Assembly: GCF_026000115.1 (NCBI RefSeq) | Contig: NZ_AP026867.1 | Span: 4,631,001-4,695,000 of the forward strand | From: Aureispira anguillae | Lineage (GTDB): Bacteria > Bacteroidota > Bacteroidia > Chitinophagales > Saprospiraceae | DNA length: 64,000 nucleotides | Direction: 5' to 3' | In this document: positions 9,546 to 18,617 of the stretch, piece by piece | Position numbering within the stretch: the first letter of the stretch is position 1 | Layout of the letters: the number at the start of each line of letters is the position of its first letter | Program-made: the position numbers and the translations under genes | Notes under the pieces: generated by a model | Told to the model about the DNA's origin: nothing | Seen by the model: the letters and a program-made list of their open reading frames with translations, nothing else | Databases searched by the model: none

Positions 9546-9693
9546 GCTCATAAACAAGGCGAACGAGTAGATAGCAACGGGCTTGCTTAATAAGATAGTT
9601 GAAGGCATAAAATTATTAACGTTTTTTTAGTCCCTTTATTAAGCTTGCAATCTCATCATTTACCGCAAAACAATTGGATGAAAAAAGAGGCTA

Positions 9694-9723
9694 TTTGACG
9701 ATAAATAATTTTGTTTACTTTAG
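9694..9723 (+). promoter_or_regulatory. Candidate promoter for the VTC gene
   Basis: TTTG (9694-9697) and TACTTTAG (9716-9723) are separated by 18 bp, close to the Bacteroidota consensus with one mismatch in the -7 box. The box ends 37 bp before the ATG at 9761. Confidence 0.4.
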
Positions 9724-9760
9724 TTCACCCATTGTTATTTTATAGGAACAAAAACAAGCT

Positions 9761-10393
9761 ATGCGTTTTGAACGAAAATATCGAATAGAAAATCTGTCGA
9801 TGATTCATATCATGCAGATTATAAAATCACATCCTGCTTCTTTTTATAAGTTATACCCCAATAGAACGGTTAATAATATTTATTTTGATTCTCCTAATTT
9901 AACTTGCTTAAACGATAATTTAAAGGGCATCAATGTCCGTAAAAAATATCGTGTTCGTTGGTATGGTACAGATACCAAAAAGATCATACAACCTAAATTA
10001 GAGGTAAAATACAAAGAAAACGAATTGGGAGGCAAAACGATTTTTGATGTTCCTCCTTTTGCCTTGTCGGACTTAAAAACAATTCAAAAGGAAGTTAATC
10101 AACTCATTCCTCAGCAATTTTCACTACAGCCCACCCTACTAAACTCTTACGAACGCTCTTATTGGGGAACCAAAAATGGTAAATTTAGAATCACCATTGA
10201 TTCTAACCTACGCTTTCACTCCTTGTTGCATTCTCCAAACTTTGTAAAATATTCACATCGGGACGCTGTTGTTATCGTAGAGTTGAAATATGAAAAAGAA
10301 GACGAAAAAGATTTGCAACGAATTAGTCGTTTTCTTCCTTTTCGTTTATCCAAAAACAGCAAATATGTCAATGGCATTTTACTGACCCAATAA
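9761..10393 (+). CDS. VTC-domain polyphosphate polymerase-like protein
   Basis: Predicted tunnel-fold (CYTH/TTM-like) enzyme of 210 residues, matching the VTC domain that makes polyphosphate from ATP in yeast. The basic and acidic residues that would line the tunnel are visible: MRFERKYRI at the start, NNIYFDSP, VRKKYRVRWYG, KLEVKYKENE and, near the end, VVIVELKYEKE. It is shorter than typical bacterial members (about 230-260) but all strands seem present. The CotH gene starts 42 bp downstream and DUF4956 lies upstream, a well-known trio. Whether it makes polyphosphate here is inference. Confidence 0.87.
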   Translation: MRFERKYRIENLSMIHIMQIIKSHPASFYKLYPNRTVNNIYFDSPNLTCLNDNLKGINVRKKYRVRWYGTDTKKIIQPKLEVKYKENELGGKTIFDVPPFALSDLKTIQKEVNQLIPQQFSLQPTLLNSYERSYWGTKNGKFRITIDSNLRFHSLLHSPNFVKYSHRDAVVIVELKYEKEDEKDLQRISRFLPFRLSKNSKYVNGILLTQ

Positions 10394-10435
10394 TAAAAGT
10401 CTTCCCTACGCAACCAACATAGAATTGAATAAAAT

Positions 10436-13360
10436 ATGATTATAAAGACACATTCCACGATAAGCAAACAGCAGAAGCAATCTGCTTTTTTAAAAAAAGG
10501 CACTCGTATTCTATTAATCATCTTATCCTTTGTTATTATTGGTCTAATCCTTAATTATGTCTGGAAAACAACCAACAAAGAAGCGCTAAAACAAATTCTT
10601 ATTGCTGATGCTGAAACGGTAAAGGGTGAAAATTTTGTCTTAAATGGTTACGAAGCAGGTCCTGCTTTTACCCAATCTAGCCGATATGCTTACGAAGGGA
10701 GCCATTCTATTGCCTTAAGTAAAAAGACATTTTCTTATGGTTTCTCAACCAAAATCAAAGACATCCATGTCGGTGATATTGTTACGGTACAGGTCTGGAT
10801 GCTTTCTCCCAACAAAGAAATTGCTAGACTTGCAGTAACCAGCCTAGATGGCAAATCAACTTATGTTCAAAGCAAAACATTTGAATATATAGATGAATGG
10901 CAAAAAATAGCCGTAACGCTCAAAATAGAAACTCCTCTTCAAGAAAATACCCTGAAGGTTTATTGTTTTAATTTTAACGAGCAACCTATCTATTTTGATA
11001 ACTTATCTTACTCCAAAAACAGTACACTTGATCACGATAAGACTGTCGAATGGGAGCCTGAAAATATTCACATCTTTGTAAAGGAAGGGGAATATAAAAA
11101 GCTAAAACAAAAACGCTATGAAGCGATTCAACAAGGTTTACTCATTAATACAGATGATTCTTGGGTAAAAGCTGCTATTTATCCCAAAAATAAAAAGGAA
11201 GAAAAAATAGGCATAAAAATGCGTCTCAAAGGCGACTGGACCGATCACCTACAAGGCGATAAATGGTCTTTTCGGGTACAAACACAAACCGACAAAGCTT
11301 GGAATCGACTCAAAACGTTTTCTCTACAAAATCCTCATACTCGTGCCTATCTTTTAGAATGGGTTTTGCATGAGTTTTTTAAATACGAAGACATCTTAAC
11401 TACTCGCTATGAATTTGTCAAGATGAAACTCAACCACAAAGATTTAGGAGTCTATGTTTGTGAAGAACATTTCCTAAAACAATTGCCCGAATTTTTTAAG
11501 AAAAAAGAAGGTCCAATTATTCGTTTTGTAGAGAGTGGTTTTTGGGAAGCTCAATTGCAACAGTTTAAGTTGGAGGCTGACTTGGATGGTGAACTAGTGG
11601 TCGGTAGTCCTGACATTAAGCCTTTTGTTGAAGGTAAAACCTTTAAAACGCCATTATTGGCTGAGCAATACACCATTGCTCAAAATTTATTGTATCAATA
11701 TCAATATGGGTTAAGTCCAGCTAAAGAGATTTTTGATATAGATTTATTAGCAAAATACTACGCTATTGTTGATATTACAGGTGGTTATCATGGGGTTGCT
11801 TGGCACAACCAACGTTATTATTACAATCCTGTTACTGGTAAATTGGAGCCAATTGGCTTTGATGGTTTTGGAGAAGCAGGTCTGTCACATGTTCCCCAGA
11901 AACCATTCTTAGGAATCGACTTATCTTCCATAAAAGGCAACAAAGAATTGCATAGAAAGCTATTTAGAGATAATGATTTCTTAGAAAAATATCATCAGTA
12001 TTTGGAGCAGTTTTCTGACAAAGCTTATTTAGAAAAGTTTGTCCAATTCATAAAGCTCAATATGTATGATCGCTTGTCCCTGCTCCAAGAAATGTTACCC
12101 GACTATCAATTTAATACCGAGTATTTATTTAAACGAGCCAGAAATATTCAAAATGCACTTTATCCCAATAGTGCTTCTTTGCAAAACAAAACGGTAAAAC
12201 CAGGAGAAATTGCGGTCTGTAATAGGCATCAAATCCCCGTTAAAATTATTGGTAGTTTAAGCCAAGCGGGTGGATTATTGACGCCTTTAGACAGCCCCAA
12301 AGTGCTCTACACAACTCGTTTTGTAGATTTGCCCGATTATACAGAACGTGTTCAGGTTCCTTTAACCGCCAAATACCTTGTATATCGTGTCATTGGCTTA
12401 GATCAAAATTTTTATGTCGAGATCAACAAATGGCCCATTCCCGAAGCGTTTTCTCCTGTACAGGAACTAAAAAGCACTTTGCAAGCTGGGCATCCTGCTT
12501 ATCTTTATCATCCAGAAAAATCACATATCATTTTCAGCAAAAATGCAAGCATTAGTGAACCTATTGTGATTCCTGAAGGCTACACCATTAGTATAAAGCC
12601 TGGAACAACAATAGACCTTACCAATAATGCCTTTATACTGTCCTACTCTCCTGTACACTTTTTAGGTACTGAAGAAGCGCCTATTCAAGTACATTCTAGC
12701 GATGGATCTGGTCGATCTTTTACGGTTATTCAAGCCAAGGGACAATCTTCGGTTAACTATACTACTTTCTCCAATTTAGGTGCCTTTTCTTACAAAGGTT
12801 GGAACCTTCCTGGAGCGGTTAATTTTTACGAATCTGATGTCGATGTTTATCACAGTACCTTTACTAAAAATAGCTGTGAAGATGCCTTAAACATTGTACG
12901 AGCTAAGTTTGACTTTCAATACAATACCGTTAGCCATACTTATGCGGATGGCTTTGATGCTGATTTTTGTACGGGGACTGTAGCGCATTGCTTCTTCCAT
13001 AAAACGGGAAATGATGCGATTGATTTTTCAACCAGTAGAGTGACCATTCGTGACTCAAAGATCAAATCAGCGGGCGACAAAGGAATTTCGATGGGTGAAC
13101 AAGGTACCGCAACCATCCTTAACACCAGTATCGACGATGCTATAATCGGAATTGCATCAAAAGATTTATCCAAAACTACCGTCAAAAATGTTTCTCTGAG
13201 CAATTGTAAAACGGGCTTTTCAGCTTATCAGAAAAAACCAGAATATGGGCATGGCTTTATCCATGTTTATTCTTATAGCAGTGACAATTTAGGCTCCTTG
13301 CACAAAATTTTACCTGGCTCTCGTTTATTATTGATCGACCAAGAAATCAAAGGAGATTAA
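10436..13360 (+). CDS. CotH-family kinase-like protein with C-terminal beta-helix
   Basis: Protein of 974 residues anchored by one N-terminal membrane helix (about 22-42, ILLIILSFVIIGLILNYVW). In order: a jelly-roll, carbohydrate-binding-like domain (about 55-195); a CotH domain (about 225-560) with RLKGDWTDHL, YAIVDITGGYHG and the acidic GKLEPIGFDGFGE near 467-480; and a right-handed parallel beta-helix (about 720-940, short repeats such as DALNIVRAKFDFQYNTVSHT). CotH proteins are atypical protein kinases in spore coats and elsewhere. Here the external domain plus DUF4956 and VTC neighbours suggests an envelope-associated role. The fusion to a large beta-helix is unusual. Substrate unknown. 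Confidence 0.87.
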   Translation: MIIKTHSTISKQQKQSAFLKKGTRILLIILSFVIIGLILNYVWKTTNKEALKQILIADAETVKGENFVLNGYEAGPAFTQSSRYAYEGSHSIALSKKTFSYGFSTKIKDIHVGDIVTVQVWMLSPNKEIARLAVTSLDGKSTYVQSKTFEYIDEWQKIAVTLKIETPLQENTLKVYCFNFNEQPIYFDNLSYSKNSTLDHDKTVEWEPENIHIFVKEGEYKKLKQKRYEAIQQGLLINTDDSWVKAAIYPKNKKEEKIGIKMRLKGDWTDHLQGDKWSFRVQTQTDKAWNRLKTFSLQNPHTRAYLLEWVLHEFFKYEDILTTRYEFVKMKLNHKDLGVYVCEEHFLKQLPEFFKKKEGPIIRFVESGFWEAQLQQFKLEADLDGELVVGSPDIKPFVEGKTFKTPLLAEQYTIAQNLLYQYQYGLSPAKEIFDIDLLAKYYAIVDITGGYHGVAWHNQRYYYNPVTGKLEPIGFDGFGEAGLSHVPQKPFLGIDLSSIKGNKELHRKLFRDNDFLEKYHQYLEQFSDKAYLEKFVQFIKLNMYDRLSLLQEMLPDYQFNTEYLFKRARNIQNALYPNSASLQNKTVKPGEIAVCNRHQIPVKIIGSLSQAGGLLTPLDSPKVLYTTRFVDLPDYTERVQVPLTAKYLVYRVIGLDQNFYVEINKWPIPEAFSPVQELKSTLQAGHPAYLYHPEKSHIIFSKNASISEPIVIPEGYTISIKPGTTIDLTNNAFILSYSPVHFLGTEEAPIQVHSSDGSGRSFTVIQAKGQSSVNYTTFSNLGAFSYKGWNLPGAVNFYESDVDVYHSTFTKNSCEDALNIVRAKFDFQYNTVSHTYADGFDADFCTGTVAHCFFHKTGNDAIDFSTSRVTIRDSKIKSAGDKGISMGEQGTATILNTSIDDAIIGIASKDLSKTTVKNVSLSNCKTGFSAYQKKPEYGHGFIHVYSYSSDNLGSLHKILPGSRLLLIDQEIKGD

Positions 13361-13412
13361 GCATCGCTATTAATGCGGTAGGCTTTTCTAGTTTACCCAA
13401 CCTGTCAACACT

Positions 13413-13460
13413 AAAAAGAGTCAAGCTTTTGTTTATCAAAGGCTTGACTCTTTTTTTTTT
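13413..13460 (+). terminator. Terminator after the CotH gene
   Basis: Stem GAGTCAAGC / GCTTGACTC extended by a wobble-containing ttttg / caaag pairing, followed by a run of about eleven T (to 13460). The A-run before the stem makes it potentially bidirectional. Confidence 0.9.
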
Positions 13461-13604
13461 GCAGCACAGCTCTAAAATAAGAAGTTATAATTTATAATAC
13501 AATTATTAATTTAATTAGCTTTATAAATTCATAACACCTTAAAAATCAAAATAACATGATGAAGTTATTTTTATTCCTTATGTCAATACTAAGAACATAA
13601 ACAA

Positions 13605-14249
13605 ATGAAAAGGTATACTGTGTTAATATTTTTACTCCTTGGGCATACTTCTTTTGCCCAATTTAGCTTAGAAGCCTTGATTGGTACAAGCTTAAATATG
13701 TCAATTCATCGACAATATGTTTCTCAAATCAATGGTCCTAACTTTATTGCTGAAACCCATCTTGCTGGAGGAGGCTTAGAGGTCGGATTTGGAGGGCGCT
13801 TAGGATTTAACGATCAACTGTCTTTTGGGCTTGGGCTAGCCTATCAATACAAAGGTCATGAAGGCAACTATATCAAAAGTGCTTACAAAAATCGAACGAA
13901 TAGCAAATATTGGTTTCATCTTTTAGTCCTTCCCATTGATGCCCAATACACCTTACCCAATCAAATCGGATTGCACGTAGGTATGGAGATCGCTACGATC
14001 TTAGCACCTTGGTTTAACAATACATTTTTATTCTATCAAAACAAGGCTATGGCAGCAGCTTTGACAGGAATTTCTTACACCAAAGGGCGATTTAGAGTGG
14101 AATTATTCTACAAGCACTATTTTACCCCCTATATGAGACAGACCATTTACTTGAACAATAGCAACAATGATCCTGTAGAGTTTTCAGATTACAATCGATT
14201 TCATGATATACAGTTAAGAATAGCAGTACGTTTGTTTTCCCTAAATTGA
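13605..14249 (+). CDS. Outer-membrane beta-barrel protein, function unknown
   Basis: Predicted outer-membrane barrel (porin/PorT-like fold) of 214 residues. Signal peptide at about 1-18 (ending HTSFAQ), then alternating amphipathic strands such as LEVGFGGRLGFNDQLSFGLG and FRVELFYKHYF, ending in strand DIQLRIAVRLFSLN. Gly/aromatic composition fits a small 8-strand barrel. It stands alone between two terminators and faces the PspA gene. I recognise no specific family. Confidence 0.75.
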   Translation: MKRYTVLIFLLLGHTSFAQFSLEALIGTSLNMSIHRQYVSQINGPNFIAETHLAGGGLEVGFGGRLGFNDQLSFGLGLAYQYKGHEGNYIKSAYKNRTNSKYWFHLLVLPIDAQYTLPNQIGLHVGMEIATILAPWFNNTFLFYQNKAMAAALTGISYTKGRFRVELFYKHYFTPYMRQTIYLNNSNNDPVEFSDYNRFHDIQLRIAVRLFSLN

Positions 14250-14258
14250 TCATAAAAT

Positions 14259-14296
14259 AAAAAAGTCATCCTCGAAGCATTCGGGATGACTTTTTA
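14259..14296. terminator. Bidirectional terminator between convergent genes
   Basis: Stem AAAAGTCATCC / GGATGACTTTT with A-run on the left and T-run on the right. It serves both the barrel gene on the plus strand and the PspA gene on the minus strand. Confidence 0.88.
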
Positions 14297-14321
14297 TAAA
14301 AGAGGTATAGACCTACTGTAA

Positions 14322-15122
14322 CTATGCAGGAGTATCCGTATCGTTAGTATCGGTTTTGTCTACCTCAATTTTGATCGTTTCTTCTACTTTCTCTTTAATT
14401 TCAATTTTTTCTTCTGCTGGCAACAATCCCATCTCACGCTTTAGATCATCCAAAGCAGCATTAGAGGTATAGGTTGTATCTCCCAAAGCAGCATTGATTT
14501 CTTCATCAATTGTTTTGGTTTCGTCCGCCATTTCGCCATAAGCATCTGACAAAGACTCTTGTTCCTCTACCTTTTCTTTCATTTTTTCTAGCATAGACAA
14601 GGTACCACTAGAGTCAATATTTGCCAATTGCTTGTTCAATTTGCCAGTTGCCTTGCTTACTTTATCACGAGCAATCAATGTTTTGAGCTCATTTTCCCAT
14701 TTCGCCACCTGTCCTTTTAAGGTACGGATTTTGCCTTCCATTTTGGTTACCAAACCTTCAAATTTATCTTGGTTAGTTTTGGCAACTTGATATAATTTTA
14801 AAGACTCTTCTCTACGAGCCATGGCCTCAGAAGCCAAACGATTTGCTTCTGCCTCATCTTTTCTACCATCCAAAGCCATTTGAAGCAAAGCCTTAGCTTT
14901 TTTCTTATAATCTTCAGCAGCTTCTTTATGATTATTCGCCTCTCTTTTTGAACGAATAGCAGTAGCTTTTACCTCTGCCAAACTTTTTAAACTTTCGTCC
15001 AAATCCTTTTTTAAATCACGAATTCCTTGTTTGGTCATTGTGATAGGACGTTCTAATTTGTCTACTGCCGAATTAGCTTCAGCCTTACCTATTCTGAATA
15101 ATCTTTTAATAAATTCCCACAT
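14322..15122 (-). CDS. PspA/IM30 family membrane-stress protein
   Basis: Protein of 266 residues, almost entirely charged helix and coiled coil, beginning with an amphipathic helix (MWEFIKRLFRIGKAEANSAV) followed by KLERPITMTKQGIRDLKKDL. This is the family layout for PspA/Vipp1, which bind and remodel the inner membrane under stress. Length is slightly above the usual 220-230 because of an acidic C-terminal tail (EEKIEIKEKVEETIKIEVDK). The YbjN-like gene lies upstream on the same strand with a spacer of about 140 bp, a pairing that suggests related function. There is no adjacent PspF-type regulator. Confidence 0.88.
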   Translation of the reverse strand: MWEFIKRLFRIGKAEANSAVDKLERPITMTKQGIRDLKKDLDESLKSLAEVKATAIRSKREANNHKEAAEDYKKKAKALLQMALDGRKDEAEANRLASEAMARREESLKLYQVAKTNQDKFEGLVTKMEGKIRTLKGQVAKWENELKTLIARDKVSKATGKLNKQLANIDSSGTLSMLEKMKEKVEEQESLSDAYGEMADETKTIDEEINAALGDTTYTSNAALDDLKREMGLLPAEEKIEIKEKVEETIKIEVDKTDTNDTDTPA

Positions 15123-15176
15123 AATTATATAAAGAGTTTACTTTGTTTACGAATGAATATTGAGTTCTAAGATATA

Positions 15177-15256
15177 AGTAATCGTTCACAATGATTTATA
15201 GAAAAAAAATAATTATTTTTTTAGCTATACCTTTTTATGCCCGCTTACCTACTATA
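15177..15256. repeat. Short member of the ATAAGTAAT...GCCCGCTTAC repeat family
   Basis: Starts TAAGTAATCGTTCACAATGA and ends TTTTTATGCCCGCTTACC. The same two ends occur, in the opposite orientation, at about 56171-56340, where they are separated by roughly 100 extra bases. This copy looks like an internally deleted version. It lies in the PspA-YbjN spacer. Confidence 0.55.
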
Positions 15257-15263
15257 AAATAAT

Positions 15264-15674
15264 CTAAGCTATTGTTTCATGAATAGCCCAGCCAAGTAGC
15301 TCGTCTGTATTTTCTACCAACGCGATAGTCAAGGCATTAAGAGAACCCTCTAACTCATTAGCATCCAAGTTCGCTAATTGTAAAGTATCTCTAAACAACA
15401 GCTTGCTTGCATCTTCATTTAATACAAATGCGCCGTGAACAACTTCTCTATTGATTTGAAGTAAGCGTTTGTAAGCTTCTGTTTTGCTAGGATCCAAATC
15501 AATGATATGCTGTTCAATGACCAAGATTTCACCTTCGCAATCCAGCATAGTATTCATCAATCCTTTGCTCTGATCTGTTACCAACAACATCCCTTCGCCA
15601 GCATCCTCACTAACAATATCATGTCCCAGATCTAAGAGATAGCCTTTTACTTTTTCAAAGTAGTTCAACATCAT
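15264..15674 (-). CDS. YbjN-domain / type III secretion chaperone-like protein
   Basis: Small cytoplasmic protein of 136 residues with the alternating helix-strand layout of the YbjN fold (YFEKVKGYLLDLG, then EGMLLVTDQ and ILVIEQHIIDL, then a C-terminal helix pair ending LLGWAIHETIA). I chose the start at the double Met (15674/15671, MMLNYFEKVK). The frame stays open to an ATG at 15734, which would add 20 residues (MAKISKTNFYYKFK...) unlike the family. It lies upstream of the PspA gene on the same strand. In Bacteroidota such proteins are often annotated as Tir-chaperone or YbjN-like; its role here, perhaps modulating PspA, is inference. Confidence 0.65.
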   Translation of the reverse strand: MMLNYFEKVKGYLLDLGHDIVSEDAGEGMLLVTDQSKGLMNTMLDCEGEILVIEQHIIDLDPSKTEAYKRLLQINREVVHGAFVLNEDASKLLFRDTLQLANLDANELEGSLNALTIALVENTDELLGWAIHETIA

Positions 15675-15894
15675 AATTTTAATTGGATTTATTTTGAATT
15701 TATAATAAAAGTTTGTTTTGCTTATTTTTGCCACCCTTATAGATGGTCTGCTTCCCGAAATTTACAATTTTTTTTACGATTATTTATAATAATACTTGGT
15801 GGATTTTCGGGGGGTATAATCAAAACTTACGTTTTTTAACTTGTTAATCGTTAACAAAACTATTATTTTTACAATCTATCAACATCAATTAAGC

Positions 15895-15902
15895 TATCTT
15901 TG
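15895..15902 (+). promoter_or_regulatory. Candidate -7 box for scpB
   Basis: TATCTTTG is a perfect TAnnTTTG match, 32 bp before the TTG start at 15935. The -33 region is only weakly matched. Confidence 0.45.
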
Positions 15903-15934
15903 TTCCTTAAATAACAAAATAAATACCATTAATC

Positions 15935-16498
15935 TTGGATAATATAACTTCGCATATTGAAGCATTAATTTTTGCTAGTGATACCCCTATCCCACTCAAA
16001 GAGATCAAACTCTGTTTGGAATCTATTTTGGATGAAATCTTGGATAAAACCGTTTTGCAAAATAAAATAATAGCCTTACAACAAAAGTACCTCAACAATA
16101 ACTTTTCTTTTAGCATTGTTGAAATTGCTGGTGGGTATCAGTTTTTGACCAAGCCTGAATTCAATGAAACACTAAGCATATTAATTCAACAAAAAAGCAA
16201 AAAGAAACTCACCAAATCTGCCTTAGAAACACTCTCCGTAATTGCTTATCGTCAGCCAATTACCAAAGGTGAGATGGAACGAATTAGAGGGGTCAATTGT
16301 GACTATGCCGTTCGTAAATTACTAGAAAAAGAGCTGGTTGCCATTACAGGGCGATCAAAAGAAGTAGGACGTCCCCTACTCTATGGTACTAGCGAAAAAT
16401 TCATGCAACATTTTGGTCTAAAATCCATCAAAGAATTGCCCAAACTCAAAGAGTTTAAACATGAGGACAATCAGATTGGAACCTTAACAGAGGAATAA
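15935..16498 (+). CDS. scpB: Segregation and condensation protein B
   Basis: ScpB, the winged-helix subunit of the SMC-ScpAB condensin that organises the chromosome (187 residues, normal length). Two winged-helix domains: the first begins HIEALIFASDTPIPLKEI, the second holds the signature SALETLSVIAYRQPITKGEM, then IRGVNCDYAVRKLLEKELV and GRPLLYGTSEKFMQHFGL. The start is a TTG (15935): a TAA lies five codons upstream and there is no ATG between, so an alternative start codon is needed. The 50-bp gap to the next plus-strand gene suggests co-transcription. Confidence 0.93.
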   Translation: MDNITSHIEALIFASDTPIPLKEIKLCLESILDEILDKTVLQNKIIALQQKYLNNNFSFSIVEIAGGYQFLTKPEFNETLSILIQQKSKKKLTKSALETLSVIAYRQPITKGEMERIRGVNCDYAVRKLLEKELVAITGRSKEVGRPLLYGTSEKFMQHFGLKSIKELPKLKEFKHEDNQIGTLTEE

Positions 16499-16548
16499 AA
16501 TGACCTTAGAATAGTTGACCAAACAAAAGATCTTAAACAGCAGCTACA

Positions 16549-17094
16549 ATGGCAAAAGAAAACAGTCCAACCAAAAAATATACCTTGATGAATGCACTTA
16601 TCGTAGGGCTTGTTTGTGGTATAATTGCCTTATCGATTGGTTATCTCATTGAAACGGAACGTCTAAAGCATAGTTTTGATGTATTATTTCCTTATGCCGC
16701 TGTTGGCATTTTTATTAGCATCCTCAATTTCAAACCCCTTTCAAAATTAGCGCTGCTTCTTTTGCCTCCCGTTTATGCTCTAAGCGGATTTGGGATTGTT
16801 GCAGGACCACTTGTTATGGCTTATTTAGGGTGGGAAAAAGAGAGTATGAGTGATGCAATGGCAATGCTGGTTGAAAATGTTCCATTTTTCATCATTTCTA
16901 GCATGTTATACAACTGGTACAGTTCCTTAGCTGGCAAAAAGAAATTTATGGTTTATGCTCTATTTGCTACCACCACTGTTGTTGTGAGTCTGCTAATTTT
17001 TGGAGATAAATACCCGATTTGGATAATCCAAGGTTGCTATTTAGGGATAGGGGCATTTTTATTTAGTTTATTGCATCTTAAGCAGCCCATTTAA
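16549..17094 (+). CDS. Polytopic membrane protein, function unknown
   Basis: Protein of 181 residues with five or six membrane helices (for example ALIVGLVCGIIALSIGYLI, VLFPYAAVGIFISILNF, PFFIISSMLYNWY, VYALFATTTVVVSLLIFG) and short loops. No catalytic motif or family is recognised. It follows scpB by 50 bp and is closed by a terminator shared with clpX. Confidence 0.75.
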   Translation: MAKENSPTKKYTLMNALIVGLVCGIIALSIGYLIETERLKHSFDVLFPYAAVGIFISILNFKPLSKLALLLLPPVYALSGFGIVAGPLVMAYLGWEKESMSDAMAMLVENVPFFIISSMLYNWYSSLAGKKKFMVYALFATTTVVVSLLIFGDKYPIWIIQGCYLGIGAFLFSLLHLKQPI

Positions 17095-17116
17095 AACGCT
17101 AAAGTGCAAAAATAAG

Positions 17117-17155
17117 ATCGCCCATTTGAAAATTATTTCAAATGGGCGATTTTTT
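17117..17155. terminator. Bidirectional terminator between membrane-protein gene and clpX
   Basis: Stem ATCGCCCATTTGAAA / TTTCAAATGGGCGAT with a short loop and a run of T on the plus-strand side. It ends both convergent transcripts. Confidence 0.88.
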
Positions 17156-17171
17156 ATTAAAAACAAGAAGC

Positions 17172-18437
17172 CTAAACCGCTTGTTCCAATATTGCCAACT
17201 TAGTTTTACTCAACTTAGATTGAGCATATTCCACGCCAATTTCAAACGTATCTACTCCCTCTTGCGAAGGCATTTCAAACATGGCATCGGTCATAATTGC
17301 CTCACAAATTGAACGCAATCCTCTTGCTCCTAAACTATACTCAACCGTTTTGTCAACAATTAAATCTAGCGCATCTTCTGTAAATGACAATTCAATATTT
17401 TCCATATTAAACAGTCGCTTATATTGCTTGATTAGGGCATTTTTAGGTTCGGTCAAAATACGACGCAAGGTTTCTTTATCCAAAGGATTCAAGTAAGTCA
17501 AAACAGGCATACGCCCCAACAATTCAGGAATCAATCCAAATGATTTAAGATCTTGGTGAGAAACATATTGAAGTAAGTTTTCTGTATCAACTTCATCGTC
17601 CTCGTTTCCTCTAAAGCCAATAACCTGTGTATTGATACGTTTGGCGATTTTCTTTTCGATTCCAGCAAAAGCACCACCACAAATAAACAATACATTCTTC
17701 GTATTGACCTTTACCAATTTTTGTTCAGGATGTTTACGTCCACCTTGAGGGGGTACCAAAATATCCGTTCCTTCCAACATTTTGAGCAAAGCTTGCTGAA
17801 CGCCCTCTCCCGACACATCTCTAGTAATAGAAGGGTTATCATTTTTACGAGCTACTTTGTCAATTTCATCAATATAAACAATCCCACGTTCAGCAGCAGC
17901 AACGTCATAATCACAAGCTTGCAATAAACGAGTCAACATACTTTCTACATCTTCCCCAACATACCCTGCTTCTGTAAATACGGTCGCATCTACAATTGTA
18001 AAAGGCACATTCAACAAGCGAGCAATGGTTCTAGCCAACAATGTTTTTCCCGTTCCTGTACGACCAACCATTACTACATTTGATTTCTCGATCTCTACCT
18101 TGTCCTCATCTTCCTCGTCTATTTTTTGCAGTACTCGTTTGTAGTGATTATAAACAGCAACTGCCAAAATTTTCTTACTCGCATCTTGACCAATTACATA
18201 TTCATCCAAACGTGCTTTGATTTCCATTGGTTTTAGCATGGTAATATCTTTACCATCTATGGGGTTTACCTGTGCCTCTTCATGCTCCTTCTGGAATGGC
18301 ATAATTTCATCCTCTATAATTGCTTTTGCTTGCTCTACACAAGTTTCACAAATATAAGCGTCTACCCCCGAAATCAATATCAATGCTTGGTTTTTGGGCT
18401 TGTGACAAAAAGAACATTTTGCTCCTGGCTTCGTCAT
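17172..18437 (-). CDS. clpX: ATP-dependent Clp protease ATP-binding subunit ClpX
   Basis: AAA+ unfoldase that feeds substrates to ClpP (421 residues, normal). N-terminal zinc-binding domain with Cys8, Cys11, Cys30 and Cys33; Walker A GRTGTGKTLLARTIA; Walker B IVYIDEIDK; sensor and pore region GEGVQQALLKMLEG; the IGF-type loop that contacts ClpP as VIGFRGNE; C-terminal small domain with SLGARGLRSICEAIM. It lies downstream of clpP on the same strand, but the spacer holds a terminator-like hairpin, so it may have its own promoter as well. Confidence 0.97.
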   Translation of the reverse strand: MTKPGAKCSFCHKPKNQALILISGVDAYICETCVEQAKAIIEDEIMPFQKEHEEAQVNPIDGKDITMLKPMEIKARLDEYVIGQDASKKILAVAVYNHYKRVLQKIDEEDEDKVEIEKSNVVMVGRTGTGKTLLARTIARLLNVPFTIVDATVFTEAGYVGEDVESMLTRLLQACDYDVAAAERGIVYIDEIDKVARKNDNPSITRDVSGEGVQQALLKMLEGTDILVPPQGGRKHPEQKLVKVNTKNVLFICGGAFAGIEKKIAKRINTQVIGFRGNEDDEVDTENLLQYVSHQDLKSFGLIPELLGRMPVLTYLNPLDKETLRRILTEPKNALIKQYKRLFNMENIELSFTEDALDLIVDKTVEYSLGARGLRSICEAIMTDAMFEMPSQEGVDTFEIGVEYAQSKLSKTKLAILEQAV

Positions 18438-18550
18438 TATTATTGTTTTTATTCTATTTTAAATGATTGAGTTATAAGATGATCTAAATCTTTCTTCATT
18501 ATAACTTTCTCCTAATTTTCTATTGCCGTGCGAATATACAGCTATTCTAA

Positions 18551-18590
18551 AAAAGAACCAAGTTGAATAGGAAAAACCCATCCAACTTGG
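18551..18590 (-). terminator. Terminator-like hairpin between clpP and clpX
   Basis: On the minus strand, CCAAGTTG ... CAACTTGG (arms at 18583-18590 and 18558-18565), partly extended by inner pairing, is followed by TTCTTTTTT. It would end or attenuate the clpP transcript before clpX. Confidence 0.7.
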
Positions 18591-18617
18591 CAGCATTATT
18601 TTATAAAAAAAGATATT

